Shown piece after piece: positions 34,088-45,289 of a stretch of 64,000 nt of DNA (positions are counted from its first letter, which is position 1; every line of letters begins with the position of its first letter). The position numbers were made by a program, and so were the translations under genes. The notes under the pieces were generated by a model. The model was given only the letters and a program-made list of their open reading frames with translations. It was not told the DNA's origin and did no database searches. Source of the stretch: Cinclus cinclus (Eukaryota; Chordata; Aves; Passeriformes; Cinclidae); contig NC_085049.1 in the NCBI RefSeq assembly GCF_963662255.1, positions 66,139,158 to 66,203,157 of the forward strand, read 5' to 3'.

Positions 34088-34429
34088 GTAAGGCCGGCGG
34101 CGGGATGGGATCCCTCGGGAATCAGGGGTGATGGTTGGGAGCCGTCTTCCAGTGGTTTTTCCGACTGTTTTCCAGCGGTTTTTCCGGCTCTCTGGATGTG
34201 TGCCGTGGGCCCGTGGGGGGGGGGGGGGGGGGATGGTGGCAGGGGTGTGGGAGGCTTGAGGACGAGGGCAGCAGGATTCCTGTCTCTATCCAGAGGGATA
34301 TCCAGAGGGATATCCAGGGGGATATCCAGCGCTCCAGGGGCGCATCCTGGTGGAGGTGGGCATGGGAAGGATGTTGGGAGTCTCCGGGTGGGTGTGGAGG
34401 GGTTGATGTGCCCTGGCCTTGGGCATCCT

Positions 34430-35030
34430 GCTCCTTTCCCTGCTCCATTCCCTTCTCCACTCCCTACTCCTTTCCTTGCTCCTTTCCCTGGTCAGTTCCC
34501 AGCTCCATTCCCTATTCCTGCCCCATTCCCTGTTCCTTTCCATTTTCTAGCTCTTTTCCATGGTCCTGCCCCTGCTCCTTTCCCTGTTCCTGCTCTCTTC
34601 CCTGCTCCTTTTTCTGATCCTCTCTCTGCTCCTCTCTATGTTCCTCCTACTCCTCTCCCTGATCCTCATCCTCTGCCTGATCCTCTGCCTGCTTCTCTCC
34701 CTGCTCCTGTTCCTTTCCCTGTTCCTGTTCCTCTCCCTGCTCCTGCTCTTCTCCCAGCTCCTCTCCTTGATCCTGATCCTCTCTTCACCTTCCTTATTCC
34801 ACTCCTCTCCCTGCTCCTGCTCCTCTCCCTGATTCTGTTCCTCTCCCTGATCCTGGTCCTCTCCCTGATCCTGCTATTCTCACCTTCCTTATCACACTCC
34901 TCTCCCTGCTCCTGCTCCTCTCCCTGCTCCTGATCCACTTCCTGATCCTGATCCTCTTCTCACCGTTCTCATCCCGCTCCTCTCCCTGCTCCTCATTCTG
35001 CTCCTCTCCCTCCTTTCCCACTCCCAGCAG
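34430..35030. repeat. Pyrimidine-skewed minisatellite, about 0.6 kb
   Basis: Copies of 'ctcctctccctgctcctgtt' and 'cctttccctgttcctg' form an almost purine-free + strand. Its motif is roughly complementary to the purine array at 31695-32815 on the other side of the island. A short 'gagctccaggggagccctgg' repeat follows at about 35075-35175. Confidence 0.92.
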
Positions 35031-35574
35031 TCGGAGGCTTTTATTTCCCATCTCCAGGCAGATACCAAACCCTGGAGAGCTCCACATGAGCTCCAGAAGA
35101 GCTCCAGGAGAGCTCCAGGGGAGCCCTGGGAGAATTCCAGGAGAGCTCCAGGGGAGCCCTGGGAGAATTCCAGAACTCCAAGATTGCTCCATCCTCCCCA
35201 TCCCGCTGCCACTCCACTTTTCCTGCTGCTTTCCTATCCTGGTCCATATTCCCAGATTCCCTGAAATCCTCTCCACTCCCACCATTCCCTGCTTCCCGCT
35301 GCCAGAATTCCTCGTTTTTCCCAGCCCTCGTGGCCACCTGAGATGTCCCCAGGACCCCTTGGCAGGATGGGAGCTGATCCCTCTCCATCCCTCCCCTTTT
35401 CCCAGAACAGCCACATGGCCGTGGAGGGATCCCAGTTCCCGGGAAAACTTTGGAGCATCCCTGGCAGCAGGGCTGGCTCTGAGGTCATCTATGCTGCCTC
35501 CTGCCCCAGCTTCCATGCCATGTGGGAATGTGGCAGTCTGGCAGCGTGGAGCCTCAGCAGCATCCCACATTCTC

Positions 35575-36135
35575 TCTGGTTTCCCATATTTTCCCTGTTT
35601 TCCCTGTTTTTCCATGTTTTCCTTGGTTTTCCATGCTCTCCACGGTTTTCCATCCCCTCCCTGTTTTCCATTCCTTCTGTTTTTCCATGCTCGTCCTGGT
35701 TTTCCATTCTTTCCATAGTTTTCCATGTTCTTCCTGGTTTTCCATCATCCCCTGTTTTCCAAGCTCCCCTGTTTTCTATGCCCTTCCTGGTTTCCCATGA
35801 TCCCCCTGTGTTCCAAGCTCTCCCTATTTTCCATGTTCTCCCTGGTTTTTCCATGCCCTTTCTGCTTTTCCATTCCTTCTGGTTTTCTATGCTCTCTTTG
35901 GTTTTCCAAGCTCTCAATGGTTTTCCATCCCCTCTCTGTTTTCCATTCCTTCTGGTTTTCCATGCTCTTCCTGGTTTTACATGTTCTCCGTCTTTTTCCA
36001 TACCCTCCTTGATTTCCACGTCCTTCCTGGTTTTCCATGCCCTCCATGGTTTTCCACGCTCTCAGTTTCTCCATTCCTTCTGGCTTTCCCTGCTGTCCCT
36101 GTTTTTCCATTCTCTCTGGTTTTCCTTCCCCAGTT
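35575..36135. repeat. Minisatellite, about 20-24-bp unit
   Basis: Copies of 'tggttttccatgctctccc' and variants, about 25 in number. Bases 36136-37165 show a poly-T patch (36310-36340) and nothing else recognisable. Confidence 0.92.
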
Positions 36136-37169
36136 TTCCAAACCTCTTCTTGCTCCCTGTGCTCCTTATTGGAGCCCAGTCCTGCAGGACCAGAACAGAT
36201 CCCAACATTCCCAGACTGGATCAGCCAGGATTTATTTTATCCTGAGCCTCTGCCTGGATTCCCACCCTTAATTCCTGGTGCTTCCAGACTGTTATTCCCA
36301 ACCCAAAGGCTCTTTTTTTTAGGTTTGTTTTTTTTTTTCTGGGAATTCTTGGGAGCAGAGCCAGACCTGCTCCTTTTTCCCACTTTTTCCCCATCCTAGA
36401 TGCTCAGATTCCTCCTTCCGCCCTCCCAGCAATTCCCAGTTTGCCTGGAGAGGGACTGAGAGCAGAAATCCCAGGAGGAGGATCTGGAGGCAATTCCAGC
36501 TCTAATCCCACAATTCCTGTGATTTTTTTCCCCGGCATTATAGTGCTCATTCCCATGGATCAAGGAATGGGCTGAAGTCATTTCAGGGAAAACAGGGGAT
36601 CCATCCTCTTCCCATCATTTGCTCTGGGTTTTTCTGTGGATCAGAATTCCCAGGATTTGTCTTGGAAAACTCTCCTTCCTAAAGGAACCTTCAGGGAAAG
36701 CAACATGCCCAAAGAAAGCTCTGCTGGGTGCTTCCTGCCCTGTTTTCCATAGATCCCAACCACCTCCTGTGCCCTTCCCAACCCTTTCCTTGCCATTCCC
36801 ATCCTCTTGGAGCAGTGGATCCCCAGTGGGATGCTCAGGGATCCCTCCTGTGCCAAAATCCATGGATGCAAGGAATTGTCCTTGGGAGCTTTTCCTGAGT
36901 TTTTCCATGGGATGGAATTCCAGCAAATCCTGTTCCCACTCCAGCTTCCCTGGATCCATGGATCCATGAGGGTCAGGGATGATCCCAGCCTGGAGCTGGG
37001 ATAAATCCCAAATCCCAGCTCAGAGGGATGATCCCAGTGGATAAATGCCCAAATCCCACATCCCAGGCCGAATCCCGCATGCCAGAGGCCAGGAATTGTG
37101 GGAAGAGCTGGGAATGGGAGCGGGAATTATTCCATGCCATTGATTTTGTGTTTTGTTTCCCATTCCAAG

Positions 37170-37193
37170 CCTCCATGCGGAGAAGGAAAGGGG
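37170..37193 (+). CDS. SHANK3: SHANK3 exon 18: 24-nt microexon
   Basis: The acceptor 'tgttttgtttcccattccaag' ends at 37169 and the donor 'gtgagtg' starts at 37194, a consensus donor. With flanking split codons it encodes A-S-M-R-R-R-K-G, then the first base of Glu. The mammalian counterpart reads ASIRRRKG. Being 24 nt (eight codons), it can be skipped without a frame change: exon 17 ends and exon 19 begins in compatible phases. Mammalian exon 18 is reported as alternatively spliced. Confidence 0.9.
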
Positions 37194-37559
37194 GTGAGTG
37201 AAACCAAAATTCCCAGGATTCCGCCCCTCCCTGCCACCTCCCTCTGGGATCCAGCTGGATCCAAACTGGTGGGAAATCCCAGCATCCCCAGGGTCGCTGT
37301 TCCTGCAGCGTCTCAGGGAATTCAGCTGGAATTTGGGAATTTGGAATTGGCTCCAGTGTCCTGGAGCTGCTCCAGTAGGAATCGGAATGCCAAGAATTGG
37401 AATGCCAGGAATTGTGGAGCCAGGAGTTGGAATGGCCATGTGGGATTTATCCCAGAATTCCCAACCCTGCCATTCCCAGGTGTGATCCCTGCTCTGGGTT
37501 TTCCCCACAGGAATGTCCCATGTGGGATCCTTGGGAAAGATGGTGTCCAGCTTTAGCTC

Positions 37560-37762
37560 AAATAGCCAAAGCCTCTCCTGGCAAATCCAGGGAGTTTATC
37601 CCAGTATTCCTGGCAGTTCCAGGCAGTTTATCCCAATATTCCTGGTGGATCCCGGCAGCTTATCCCAATATTCCTGGGGAATCCAGGCAGTTTATTTCAG
37701 TATTCCTGGCAGACCCATGCAGTTTATCCCAATATTCCTGGTGGATCCCTGTGGATTATCCC
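37560..37762. repeat. Minisatellite, about 32-36-bp unit, about six copies
   Basis: Units of 'ggcagtttatcccaatattc' followed by 'ctggtggatccc'. Confidence 0.92.
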
Positions 37763-37794
37763 ACCATGCTCCCACGCTGAGGATGTGCTGGGAA

Positions 37795-38455
37795 TGTTGC
37801 ATGAGGGCCACAGAAAAACCAGGAATTTTTTGGTGGAAGGGTTGGATCTGGATGGGATTGAAGGTCCTTTCCCACCCAACCCATCCTGGAATTTCCCAAT
37901 CCTGGATTTTCTGTCCCAGTGGTTCCCATTTCCTGTTCCAGCACAGAGCTGGGAATGTGGGATCAGCTCTTCCTGTGGGATACACTGGGGGTAGGACAGG
38001 GAAAAATCCAGGCAAGAATTCCTGTGGGAAGTGTCGGAGGGATCTTCCCAGCCTTTCCTGAATTGGACGGATCCAGAGGGGGCCACACAAGGATCCCATG
38101 GATCAGGAAAATCAGCTGGAGCTTCCAAAGAATTGGAGATGGATCTTCCAAGGTGGAAGAGAAGATTCCAGGGAGAGCTTCCAGCACATTCCAGGGCCTC
38201 AAGGGACTCCAGGAGAGCTGGAATGTGGGAAAGGCATGGAGGGAAAGGACACAGGGAATGGCTTCCCAGTGCCAGAGGGCAGGGACGGATGGGATCTTGG
38301 GAAGGCATTCCTGGCTGGGATGAAATTCCCAGAGAATCCCTGGATCCCTGGAATATCCAAGGAAAGGTTGGAGCAGCCTGGGATGGTAGGATTGGAATGG
38401 GATGGGGTTGAAGGTCTATGGATCCCATCCCAAACCATTCCAGGATTCTGGGATC
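37795..38455 (+). mobile_element. CR1 LINE copies
   Basis: A terminus at about 37840-37900 ('gtcctttcccacccaaccca') precedes a fuller CR1 3' end at about 38130-38455 with 'cttccagcacattccagggc', 'ggcatggagggaaaggacac' and 'ccaaggaaaggttggagcag'. Confidence 0.82.
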
Positions 38456-38589
38456 AAGGACGCTCAGAATCCATCCTGAGGGATTTTTATCGAATTCAGG
38501 GATGGAAAAGGGAAGGGAGACCCTTCCTGGAGTCCTGAGAGTCCCAGTGAAGGCCCTGGATCCCAAAATTCCTTTCTAGAGAGGAGTTG

Positions 38590-38842
38590 GGGTGGGGATG
38601 GATCCAATCGCAGGCTGGGAGAGCTGGGAATGGAGGGGATTTCCTGGGAAGGGGAGCTTGGGGTGGGATTTTGGGAAGGAATTCCTGGCTAGGCTGGAAT
38701 TCCCGGAGCAGCTGTGGCTGTCCCTGGATCCCTGGAATGTCCAAGAAAACGCTGGAGAAATCTGGCATAATGGGAAGGTGTCTCATAGAATGGGATGAGC
38801 TTTAAAGTCCTTCCCAAGCAAACCATTCCATGATTCCATGTC
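38590..38842 (+). mobile_element. CR1 LINE 3' end
   Basis: 'agctgtggctgtccctggat', 'gtccaagaaaacgctggaga' and 'agtccttcccaagcaaacca', then 'tgattccatg'. Bases 38843-39675 show nothing recognisable. Confidence 0.75.
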
Positions 38843-39675
38843 CCACAATTCCATGGAAGGTCCGAGGGTCAGCCTGGCTTCAGGAGAATCCCAGGGCTAC
38901 AATTCCCACCAGGGCAGGAATTTGGGATATGGATCCACCTGGATCTGAGAAGCACCAGCCAACAGCCCGGAGCCAACAGCCCCAACTTTCCATTCCAGGC
39001 AGGAATTCCATGGGCTGGGCTCATCCATGGGAATGAATCCATGTCTGCCTCCTGCCCATTCCCATATCCCAAGGTTGAGGATTCCAGCTGGAATGCCTGA
39101 GGGAATGGATCCACTGGGACACATCCAGGCACAGCTTGGTGTTCCCAAAGGATAAATGTGCCAGGATGGATCTGGAGCAGGCAATTCCAGTCCCACTCCC
39201 CATTCCCTGATCTCGGATACATCCCTGGTGGTTCTGCTGATATTCCCAATGTCCATGGGCACCTGATCCCACCCTGGACAGGGAAAGTTTGGATCATTCA
39301 GGCATACGAGTCCAACCAGGCTCGGAATATCCTAGTTTATCCCAAAGAAAGGTCAGATATGCCAGAGCCCTGTGGATCCCATGGACATCTCTGTGTCCTG
39401 GGATTCCCTGGATCTCCCGCCCTCCCAGCAGGATTCGGCTCATCCCAAATACCCAAAATCTGGGATGAATTCACTGGTTGGTGTCAGACAGAGAATTCCT
39501 TGGAATGTGGCACATCCAGGGATGGGGCAGCACCCATGGAATTGCCCAGCCAAGTGGGATCAGCCCCCCCCAGATCCATGGAAAACCGCCAGCTTCCTTC
39601 TCTGGATGAGCTGTGGGCAGGGAGTGATGCCGGTGGGCCAGGCTGACCCCTGGGCTGGTTTTCCTTGGATTCCAG

Positions 39676-39803
39676 AGAAGCTGGATGAGATCCTGGCGGC
39701 CACGGAGCCGGCACTGAGGGCAGAGCTGGTGGAGGCCGATTCCAGGGCGGCGACGGTGAAACAGCGCCCGACGAGCCGGAGGATCACCCCGGCAGAGATC
39801 AGT
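39676..39803 (+). CDS. SHANK3: SHANK3 exon 19
   Basis: The acceptor 'ttccttggattccag' ends at 39675 and the donor 'gtgagc' begins at 39804. The 128-nt exon completes Glu and encodes EKLDEILAATEPALRAELVE, then ADSRAATVKQRPTSRRITPA and EIS, ending in phase 0. ADSRAATVKQRPTSRR is a SHANK3 hallmark. The last 23 bases and the donor are duplicated 92 bp downstream. Confidence 0.96.
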
Positions 39804-39869
39804 GTGAGCCAGCGGGAATTCCGTGGGAATATGGGCATGGAATGGGGGAATGGGGTGGGAATGGGATCC

Positions 39870-39921
39870 ACAGGATCACCCCGGTGGAGATTGGTGTGAG
39901 CCAGCGGGAATTCTGTGGCAA
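39870..39921 (+). repeat. SHANK3: Tandem duplicate of the exon 19 end and 5' splice site
   Basis: 'ggatcaccccggtggagatt', then 'ggt|gtgagccagcgggaatt', copies 39781-39825 with an offset of 92 bases. The duplicate keeps an intact GTGAGC donor at 39896. Using it would add 92 nt (open frame) and shift the frame into exon 20. Confidence 0.85.
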
Positions 39922-40015
39922 TATGGGATGGGATGGGATGGGATGGGATGGGATGGGATGGGATGGGATGGGATGGGATGGGATGGGATGGGATGGGATG
40001 GGAGGGGATGGGATG
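39922..40015. repeat. (GGGAT)n microsatellite
   Basis: About 17 copies of GGGAT directly follow the duplicated donor. Confidence 0.96.
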
Positions 40016-40672
40016 GCAGGACATGGGGCAGGTTGAAAGGCACTGGTGAGTGGAATTCCCAGGAAGGGGAAGTGGAATTCCCAAGAATGGAAGAAGAGGG
40101 ATGGGAGCCCATGGAGAGGGATGGGAAGGAATGTGGTGCCAAGGGCAGCTAGTTCAGGAGTGGAATTCCCAGGAATGTGGAGCCTGGGATACCCTGATCT
40201 CTGGCGCTCCCTCAGCTCCCCAGGATCCCCATCCAATCCTGGGAATCCGCACGGATTTCCCAGGGAAGGCTGGGAGAGCAGCTCTGGAGGAGCCTGGAGA
40301 GCTGGGCTGGAATTCTGCTGGAATTTGAGTGCCACCTCCAAAGGGGAGCGCGGAGGGAGGAGGAGGAGGAGGGGTCTCAGGATTGTGCTGGGAATGCTGC
40401 GGGTGGGAGGCTTCTCTGGGAAAAGAGGGACAGGAGCTCCTGGAGCCATCCTCACCGGATTCCCATCTGGAGCAGCCAAGGAGATGAGATGGGAGCCAGG
40501 GAATGATCCCAAAATTTGGAATTCCACTGGATGGGGCAGCAGGAAGGTGGAGGCGAGAAGGGTCCATCCCAGTGGGAAGAGCTCCTGTTTTCCCACAATT
40601 GGAAGCTCAGGTGGGAATCGTGGGTCCTTCCAGCTGAATCCAGACTGGGAATTCCCTGCTTTTCCCTTCCAG

Positions 40673-40775
40673 TCCCTGTTTGAGCGCCAAGGAATGGCGC
40701 ATTCTGGGGTCCTGGCAGGAACGGAGAAGCCCCATGTGTCCCTCCGGAAAGGAATTCCACGGACCAAGTCTGTAG
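40673..40775 (+). CDS. SHANK3: SHANK3 exon 20
   Basis: The acceptor 'ctgcttttcccttccag' ends at 40672 and the donor 'gtgagg' begins at 40776. The 103-nt exon encodes SLFERQGMAHSGVLAG, TEKPHVSLRKGIP and RTKSVG (last base only). SLFERQG and SLRKGIPRTKSVG match SHANK3; the middle is about six residues longer than the mammalian sequence I recall. Confidence 0.94.
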
Positions 40776-41159
40776 GTGAGGAAAAACCTGGGAGAATTTC
40801 TTGGGAATGAGGAGGGTGGGTCCCTGTAGGGTGTGGAGTAGGGAGGAAAGGCTCAGCCCTTCCTGGGTCACTCCAGCTCTTGGGTTTTGGAGTATTTCAT
40901 GGAACTCCATGGAATTCAAGCTCAGAGGGATGCCTGGTCCTGCTTGGAGTGGAAAGTGGGATTGGAGAATTCCAGGAGAGAATTCTGGGAGAGAATTCCA
41001 GAAATTCCCAGATCAGCTATGCCATGGGCTGGGGGTCTCTGCCACCCACAGCATCAGCACCGGGCATTCCCAACGGGAATGGCACCTCTGGAACTGGCAG
41101 ACCTGAGGCTTAGGAGGAGCAGGACGAGGTCTCGAGGAGGCATCTGGATGTGGGGATCC

Positions 41160-41525
41160 TTGAGCTTATCCCAAAAGATTACTGAAGTCTCCAAACCCAA
41201 AACCATCTCTGGCAGGTTCTTAATTCCGTTTCCAAAAATTTCTGGTGCCACCAATCCCAAAATCCATCTCTGGTGGGTTCTGGACCCTGTACCTAAAGGT
41301 TTGTGGTGTCTCCAAACCCAAAACTGTCAGTGGTGGATCCTTGAGCTTATCCCAAAGGATTTATGGAGTGTCCAACTCCAAAAACATTTGTGGTGGGTTC
41401 TTGATTCTGTTCCCAAAGATTTCTGGTGCCACCAATCCCAAAATCCACCTGTGGGAAGTCCTTGACCCCCTTCCAGAAGGTTTTTGGTGCCACCAATCCC
41501 AAACCTGGCTGTAGGGGATCCTTGA
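41160..41525. repeat. Minisatellite, about 60-bp unit, six copies
   Basis: Repeated 'atttctggtgccaccaatcc', 'caaaatccatctctggtggg' and 'ttcttgattctgttcccaaa'. The rest of 40776-41990 shows nothing else. Confidence 0.9.
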
Positions 41526-41994
41526 TCCTAAAAATTAATTGAAAAATGGGGATTTCAGAGATTGTGCTGGTGCGGCTGCTCCTGTGCCAGGAATTCCACA
41601 CAAAAGACGTTCCCAAGGCTCTGGAAGAGCTAGGATAAAATGGGATCCTGTGTGGGATTTGGAGGATGGATCCATCCATGGAGAAATCCCAATCCCAGCA
41701 TTCCCAAACCTGTGCTGTCTAGAGGGGAACCAGGACTTTTATCCTAGTTTATCCCATATTTTGGTCTTGGAAGTGGAACCTGCCCTGGTGCCATTGGAAT
41801 AAGGAGGATCCAGGAGATTCCCAGAGAACACCCAGAGTTTCTGGGTGGGAATGTTTGGGAAACAGCTTTGGAAAAGGAGCTGTTTAAGGGCCGGTGTGAA
41901 CATAAAGAGCCAGGAATGGTTTGGAAAGGGATCTGGAGTGGGAATGGCAGAGTTATTCAGGATGGATCATCCACTGGGAATGCATCCATGGAAT

Positions 41995-42850
41995 TGTCTA
42001 AGGGCTGGAGCCAGGCTGGGAGAGCTGGGAATGCTCTCCTGGAGAAGAGAAAGCTCCAGGGAGAGCTCAGAGCCCCTGCCAGGGCCTGAAGGGGCTCCAG
42101 GAGAGCTGCAGAGGGACTGGGGACAAGGCCTGGAGGGACAGGACACAGGGAATGGACACTGCCAGAGGGCAGGGATGGATGGGATCTTGGGAATTAGGAA
42201 TTCTGGCAGGGCTGGAATTGCCAGAGGAGCTGTGGCTGCCCCTGGATCCCTGTCAGTGCCCAAGGAAAGGTTGGAGCAGCCTGGGATAGCTGGAGGTGTC
42301 CAGGGGTTGGAAGTGGATGGGCTTTGAGGTTCTTACAACTCAAACCATTCCAGGATTCTGGAATTGTGGAATCCTTGCCCACGGAATGGCTGCAGTGCCT
42401 CGGGAAGGGCCTCCGAGCCCCCCTGGGCTGGCCAGGGGCTGCCAGGGATCTGTGCAGAGAAAGCTTGGGAAAAGCGGGATCTGTGCCAGGATCGGGACCA
42501 CGGGAGCTTTGCAGGGATCAGGGCAGGGATCGGGGCAGGGATTGGGAATGTCCTTCTGGCTCTGCCCAGCTCCTGCCCAGAGCCAGCGGGGGTTGGGATC
42601 TGCTCCCGGGAATGAGCCCTGGGAAAAGAGGGGATGCCTCAGCCTGGCCCAGGGGAGGCTGCGCTGGGATTTTTGGGATCATTTCTCCATGGAAAGTGTG
42701 GTCAGGCCTTGGCAGGGGCTGCCCAGAGAAGTTTGGAGTGGCCATCCCTGGAGGAATCCAAGGAATTCCTGGAATTCCACTCAGGGCGGTGGTGGGGATC
42801 TGGCATAGTTGGGATTGGTGACCTCAGAATTCTTTCCCAACCTGGATAAT
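41995..42850 (+). mobile_element. Composite CR1-derived repeat, copy 3
   Basis: CR1 3' segment with 'tggagggacaggacacaggg' and 'gctgtggctgcccctggat', then the GC-rich block 'cctcgggaagggcctccgag', then a second CR1 segment with 'gaggggatgcctcagcctgg'. It is the inverted partner of 23100-23995 and closely similar to 20510-20965. Confidence 0.82.
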
Positions 42851-43454
42851 TTGGGAATTCTGTGTTTATATCCCCATGGGAATTCCTTTACATCCTGATT
42901 ATCCCTGACCTTCCCAGCAATTCCCAGCCCATGCAGCCAAACCCCTCAGAATAAAATTAAAAATAATAATAATAAAAAAAAAACATTCCTTGAATCTCCA
43001 TCAGGAGAGCTCCAGATCCCAGTGGGAGAATCCCTGCCCCAAGCAGGACTGGCTGTAGCTGCCACAGCACATCCCGACAAAAAATCCAGGGAAAAATCCC
43101 CTCCAGGGGCACCAGGTGCATCCCCACAGTGGGACAACCCCTGGAATGTAGGGCATCCAACGCAAAACCCAAAGCAGCTCCTGGAAGAAACCATTCCTGT
43201 GGAATTCCAGGAAATTGGGGATGGAAAAGAGGCGGAGAGGGAGGAATCAGGTGGGAATGGGATTGGAATTAGAAGTCCTTGGGCTGTCATTCCCCACCCA
43301 CGGCCGGGAGCTGCGCAGTCACTTGATTCCAGGAGAAAAATCCCTGCACAGGTGGGGAAGGAGATGGAAAAGCAGGAAAAGCTTGGATGGTTTTTTTTCA
43401 GGAAGAAATGCTCCCTGGCATTTGCAGTATTTCAGCAGCACTGCAGATTCCCTG

Positions 43455-43690
43455 GGAGAAAAGATCAAAAAGATTCCAGGAAAGATTCCCAGCATAAGGG
43501 TGGTTAACCCATGGCGGACTGGGGAAAAATGGGGGGAAAGATCAAAAAAATTCCAGGAGAAATTCCCGAGATGAAGGTGGTTAACCCCTGTCTGGCTGGG
43601 GGAAAAAATAGGAGAAAAGATCAAAAAGATTCCAGGAAAGATTCCCAAGTTAAAGTGCTTAACCCCCCAACTCGTTGGGGAAAAAAAAAA
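43455..43690. repeat. Tandem repeat, about 85-bp unit, three copies
   Basis: 'gatcaaaaagattccaggaa', 'agattcccag' and 'gtggttaaccc' recur with a G/A-rich spacer. Confidence 0.88.
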
Positions 43691-43964
43691 TGCGGGATGG
43701 GAGGAATATTTGGAGGAAAATGGGAAGGAGTGGGGGAAAGGGGAGGGAAGACAATTCTTGTCAGACTTCCAAGATTTCTGCCAGCGCCATCTGCTCCGGC
43801 AGCAGAGTTAAAAATGCTCCGGAGACTGCGGAACTGCCATGGATCCCAGAGAGAATTCCAGAGGGTGGAGCCACTGGTTTTGGAGGGGTGGGAGGGATCT
43901 GTGACTCCTCGGGACCATCGGGAATATTAGGGGGGCTGGGAAGTGTCCTGGTGTTAAAGTGATA

Positions 43965-44125
43965 TCAGGAATGGAATCCTGGAATGGTTTAGGTGGGAAG
44001 GATCGTAGAGATTCCCAAATTCCAAGAATAAGGACATCTCCACTATCCCAGGGTGCTCCAGCCTGGCCTTGGGCACTTCCAGGGATCCAGGGGCAGTCAC
44101 AACTGCTCTGGGAATTCTGGGCCGA
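43965..44125 (-). mobile_element. CR1 LINE 3' terminus
   Basis: Reverse of 'tgactgcccctggatccctg', 'gaagtgcccaaggccaggct', 'ggagcaccctgggatagtgg' and 'aaaccattccaggattcc'. Confidence 0.8.
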
Positions 44126-44144
44126 TCCTGGGTGCCAGAGGATG

Positions 44145-44425
44145 GAGATCCCCATCCCTGGACACCAAAAATTGGAGATTCCCATCCCTGGATACAATAG
44201 GACAAATATTCCCAGACCTGGGCACCAAAGGATGGAAATTCCCATCCCTGGGTACTAAATGATGGAAATTCCCCTCCCTGGACATGACAGGACAGATTCC
44301 CATTCCTGGATGCCAAAACATGGAGATTCCCAGACCTGGGCTCACATGATGGAGTTTCCTATTCCTGGGCTCCAGAGGATGCAGATTCCCATTCCTGGGC
44401 TCCACAGGATGCAGATTCCCTCCCC
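44145..44425. repeat. Minisatellite, about 30-40-bp unit
   Basis: 'ggatggagattcccatccct' plus 'ggacaccaaa' and variants, about eight copies. Confidence 0.88.
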
Positions 44426-44794
44426 CTTCCCACTCCTGAATTTGCACCCTCCTGCTCCAGGTGTTTTTTTGTGATCTGCTCCCTCATCCCAGCCTTGGGA
44501 AGCAGCGCTCCAGCGGGATCCTTATCCATCCCTAAGGAATGCATGGAGTTAGGTTTTCCAGAGATTTGGGCTGTTATGGCAACAGGCCCTGGGAGCCTTG
44601 GTGAGGCTTTGTGTTTTCCTTGGAGATTAATTCCATGGAGCGCGCCCGGAATGGCTCTGGGGGTTGCCAGGCTACACCAGGATTGTTATTCCCATTTCAG
44701 GGAAGTCACTCCAGATGCTGGGAGTTGGTCCTTGCTAGTGGCTTCCTCTGGATTCTTTATTCCCAAGCTCCAGAATTTGATCACGGTGATGTCC

Positions 44795-44945
44795 CAGAAT
44801 TCCCAGAGAAGCCATGGTTGCCCCTGGATCCCTGGGAGTGTCCAAGGAAAGGTTGGAGCACCCTGGGACTATGAAGGTGTCCCTGGCCTTGGAATGGGAT
44901 TGGGATTTGAGGTCCCTTCCCACCTAAACCATTCCATGATTTTTC
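44795..44945 (+). mobile_element. CR1 LINE 3' terminus
   Basis: 'ttgcccctggatccctggga', 'ccaaggaaaggttggagcac' and 'ggtcccttcccacctaaacc', then 'attccatgattt'. Confidence 0.82.
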
Positions 44946-45289
44946 CATGGGAAAAACCTCTTAATTGTGGAGGCTGTGGAATCTCCTTCCGTGGAGATAT
45001 TCCTGATCCAGCCAGACACGTCCCTGAGGAACACTCCCAAAGTCATCTCCAATGGTTCCTCCCATTTCATGGTGGCTCTGAGCTCCCTTTTCCAGGGAAT
45101 CCTGCCCAGATCCAGGGAGCAGTTCCAGGATCTGGGAGCAGAGCCGCTGCCAAGGTGTCACCCGAGGTGACTCCTCCCAGGAAGGGCTGGAAAACCGAGG
45201 GATGATCCAGGAATGATCCCGTGGCTGTGGCTCAGCTGCTGCCACAGGGAGCTGCTCCAGGCCTGGAATGCTGGCTGGGAATGAACATA

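Larger units (their letters stand above)
32815..34130 (+). promoter_or_regulatory. SHANK3: CpG-rich island in intron 16, candidate internal SHANK3 promoter
   Basis: Dense CpG and GGCGC motifs fill about 1.3 kb up to and across exon 17. Notable strings are 'cggggccgctcccagcgcag', 'gcgcggccgcttttcc' and long G runs. Mammalian SHANK3 has an intron 16 promoter that gives a short PDZ-less isoform (family knowledge, from memory). The position here matches that promoter, and a strong coding-like first exon follows. Transcription start sites cannot be fixed from sequence. Confidence 0.6.
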
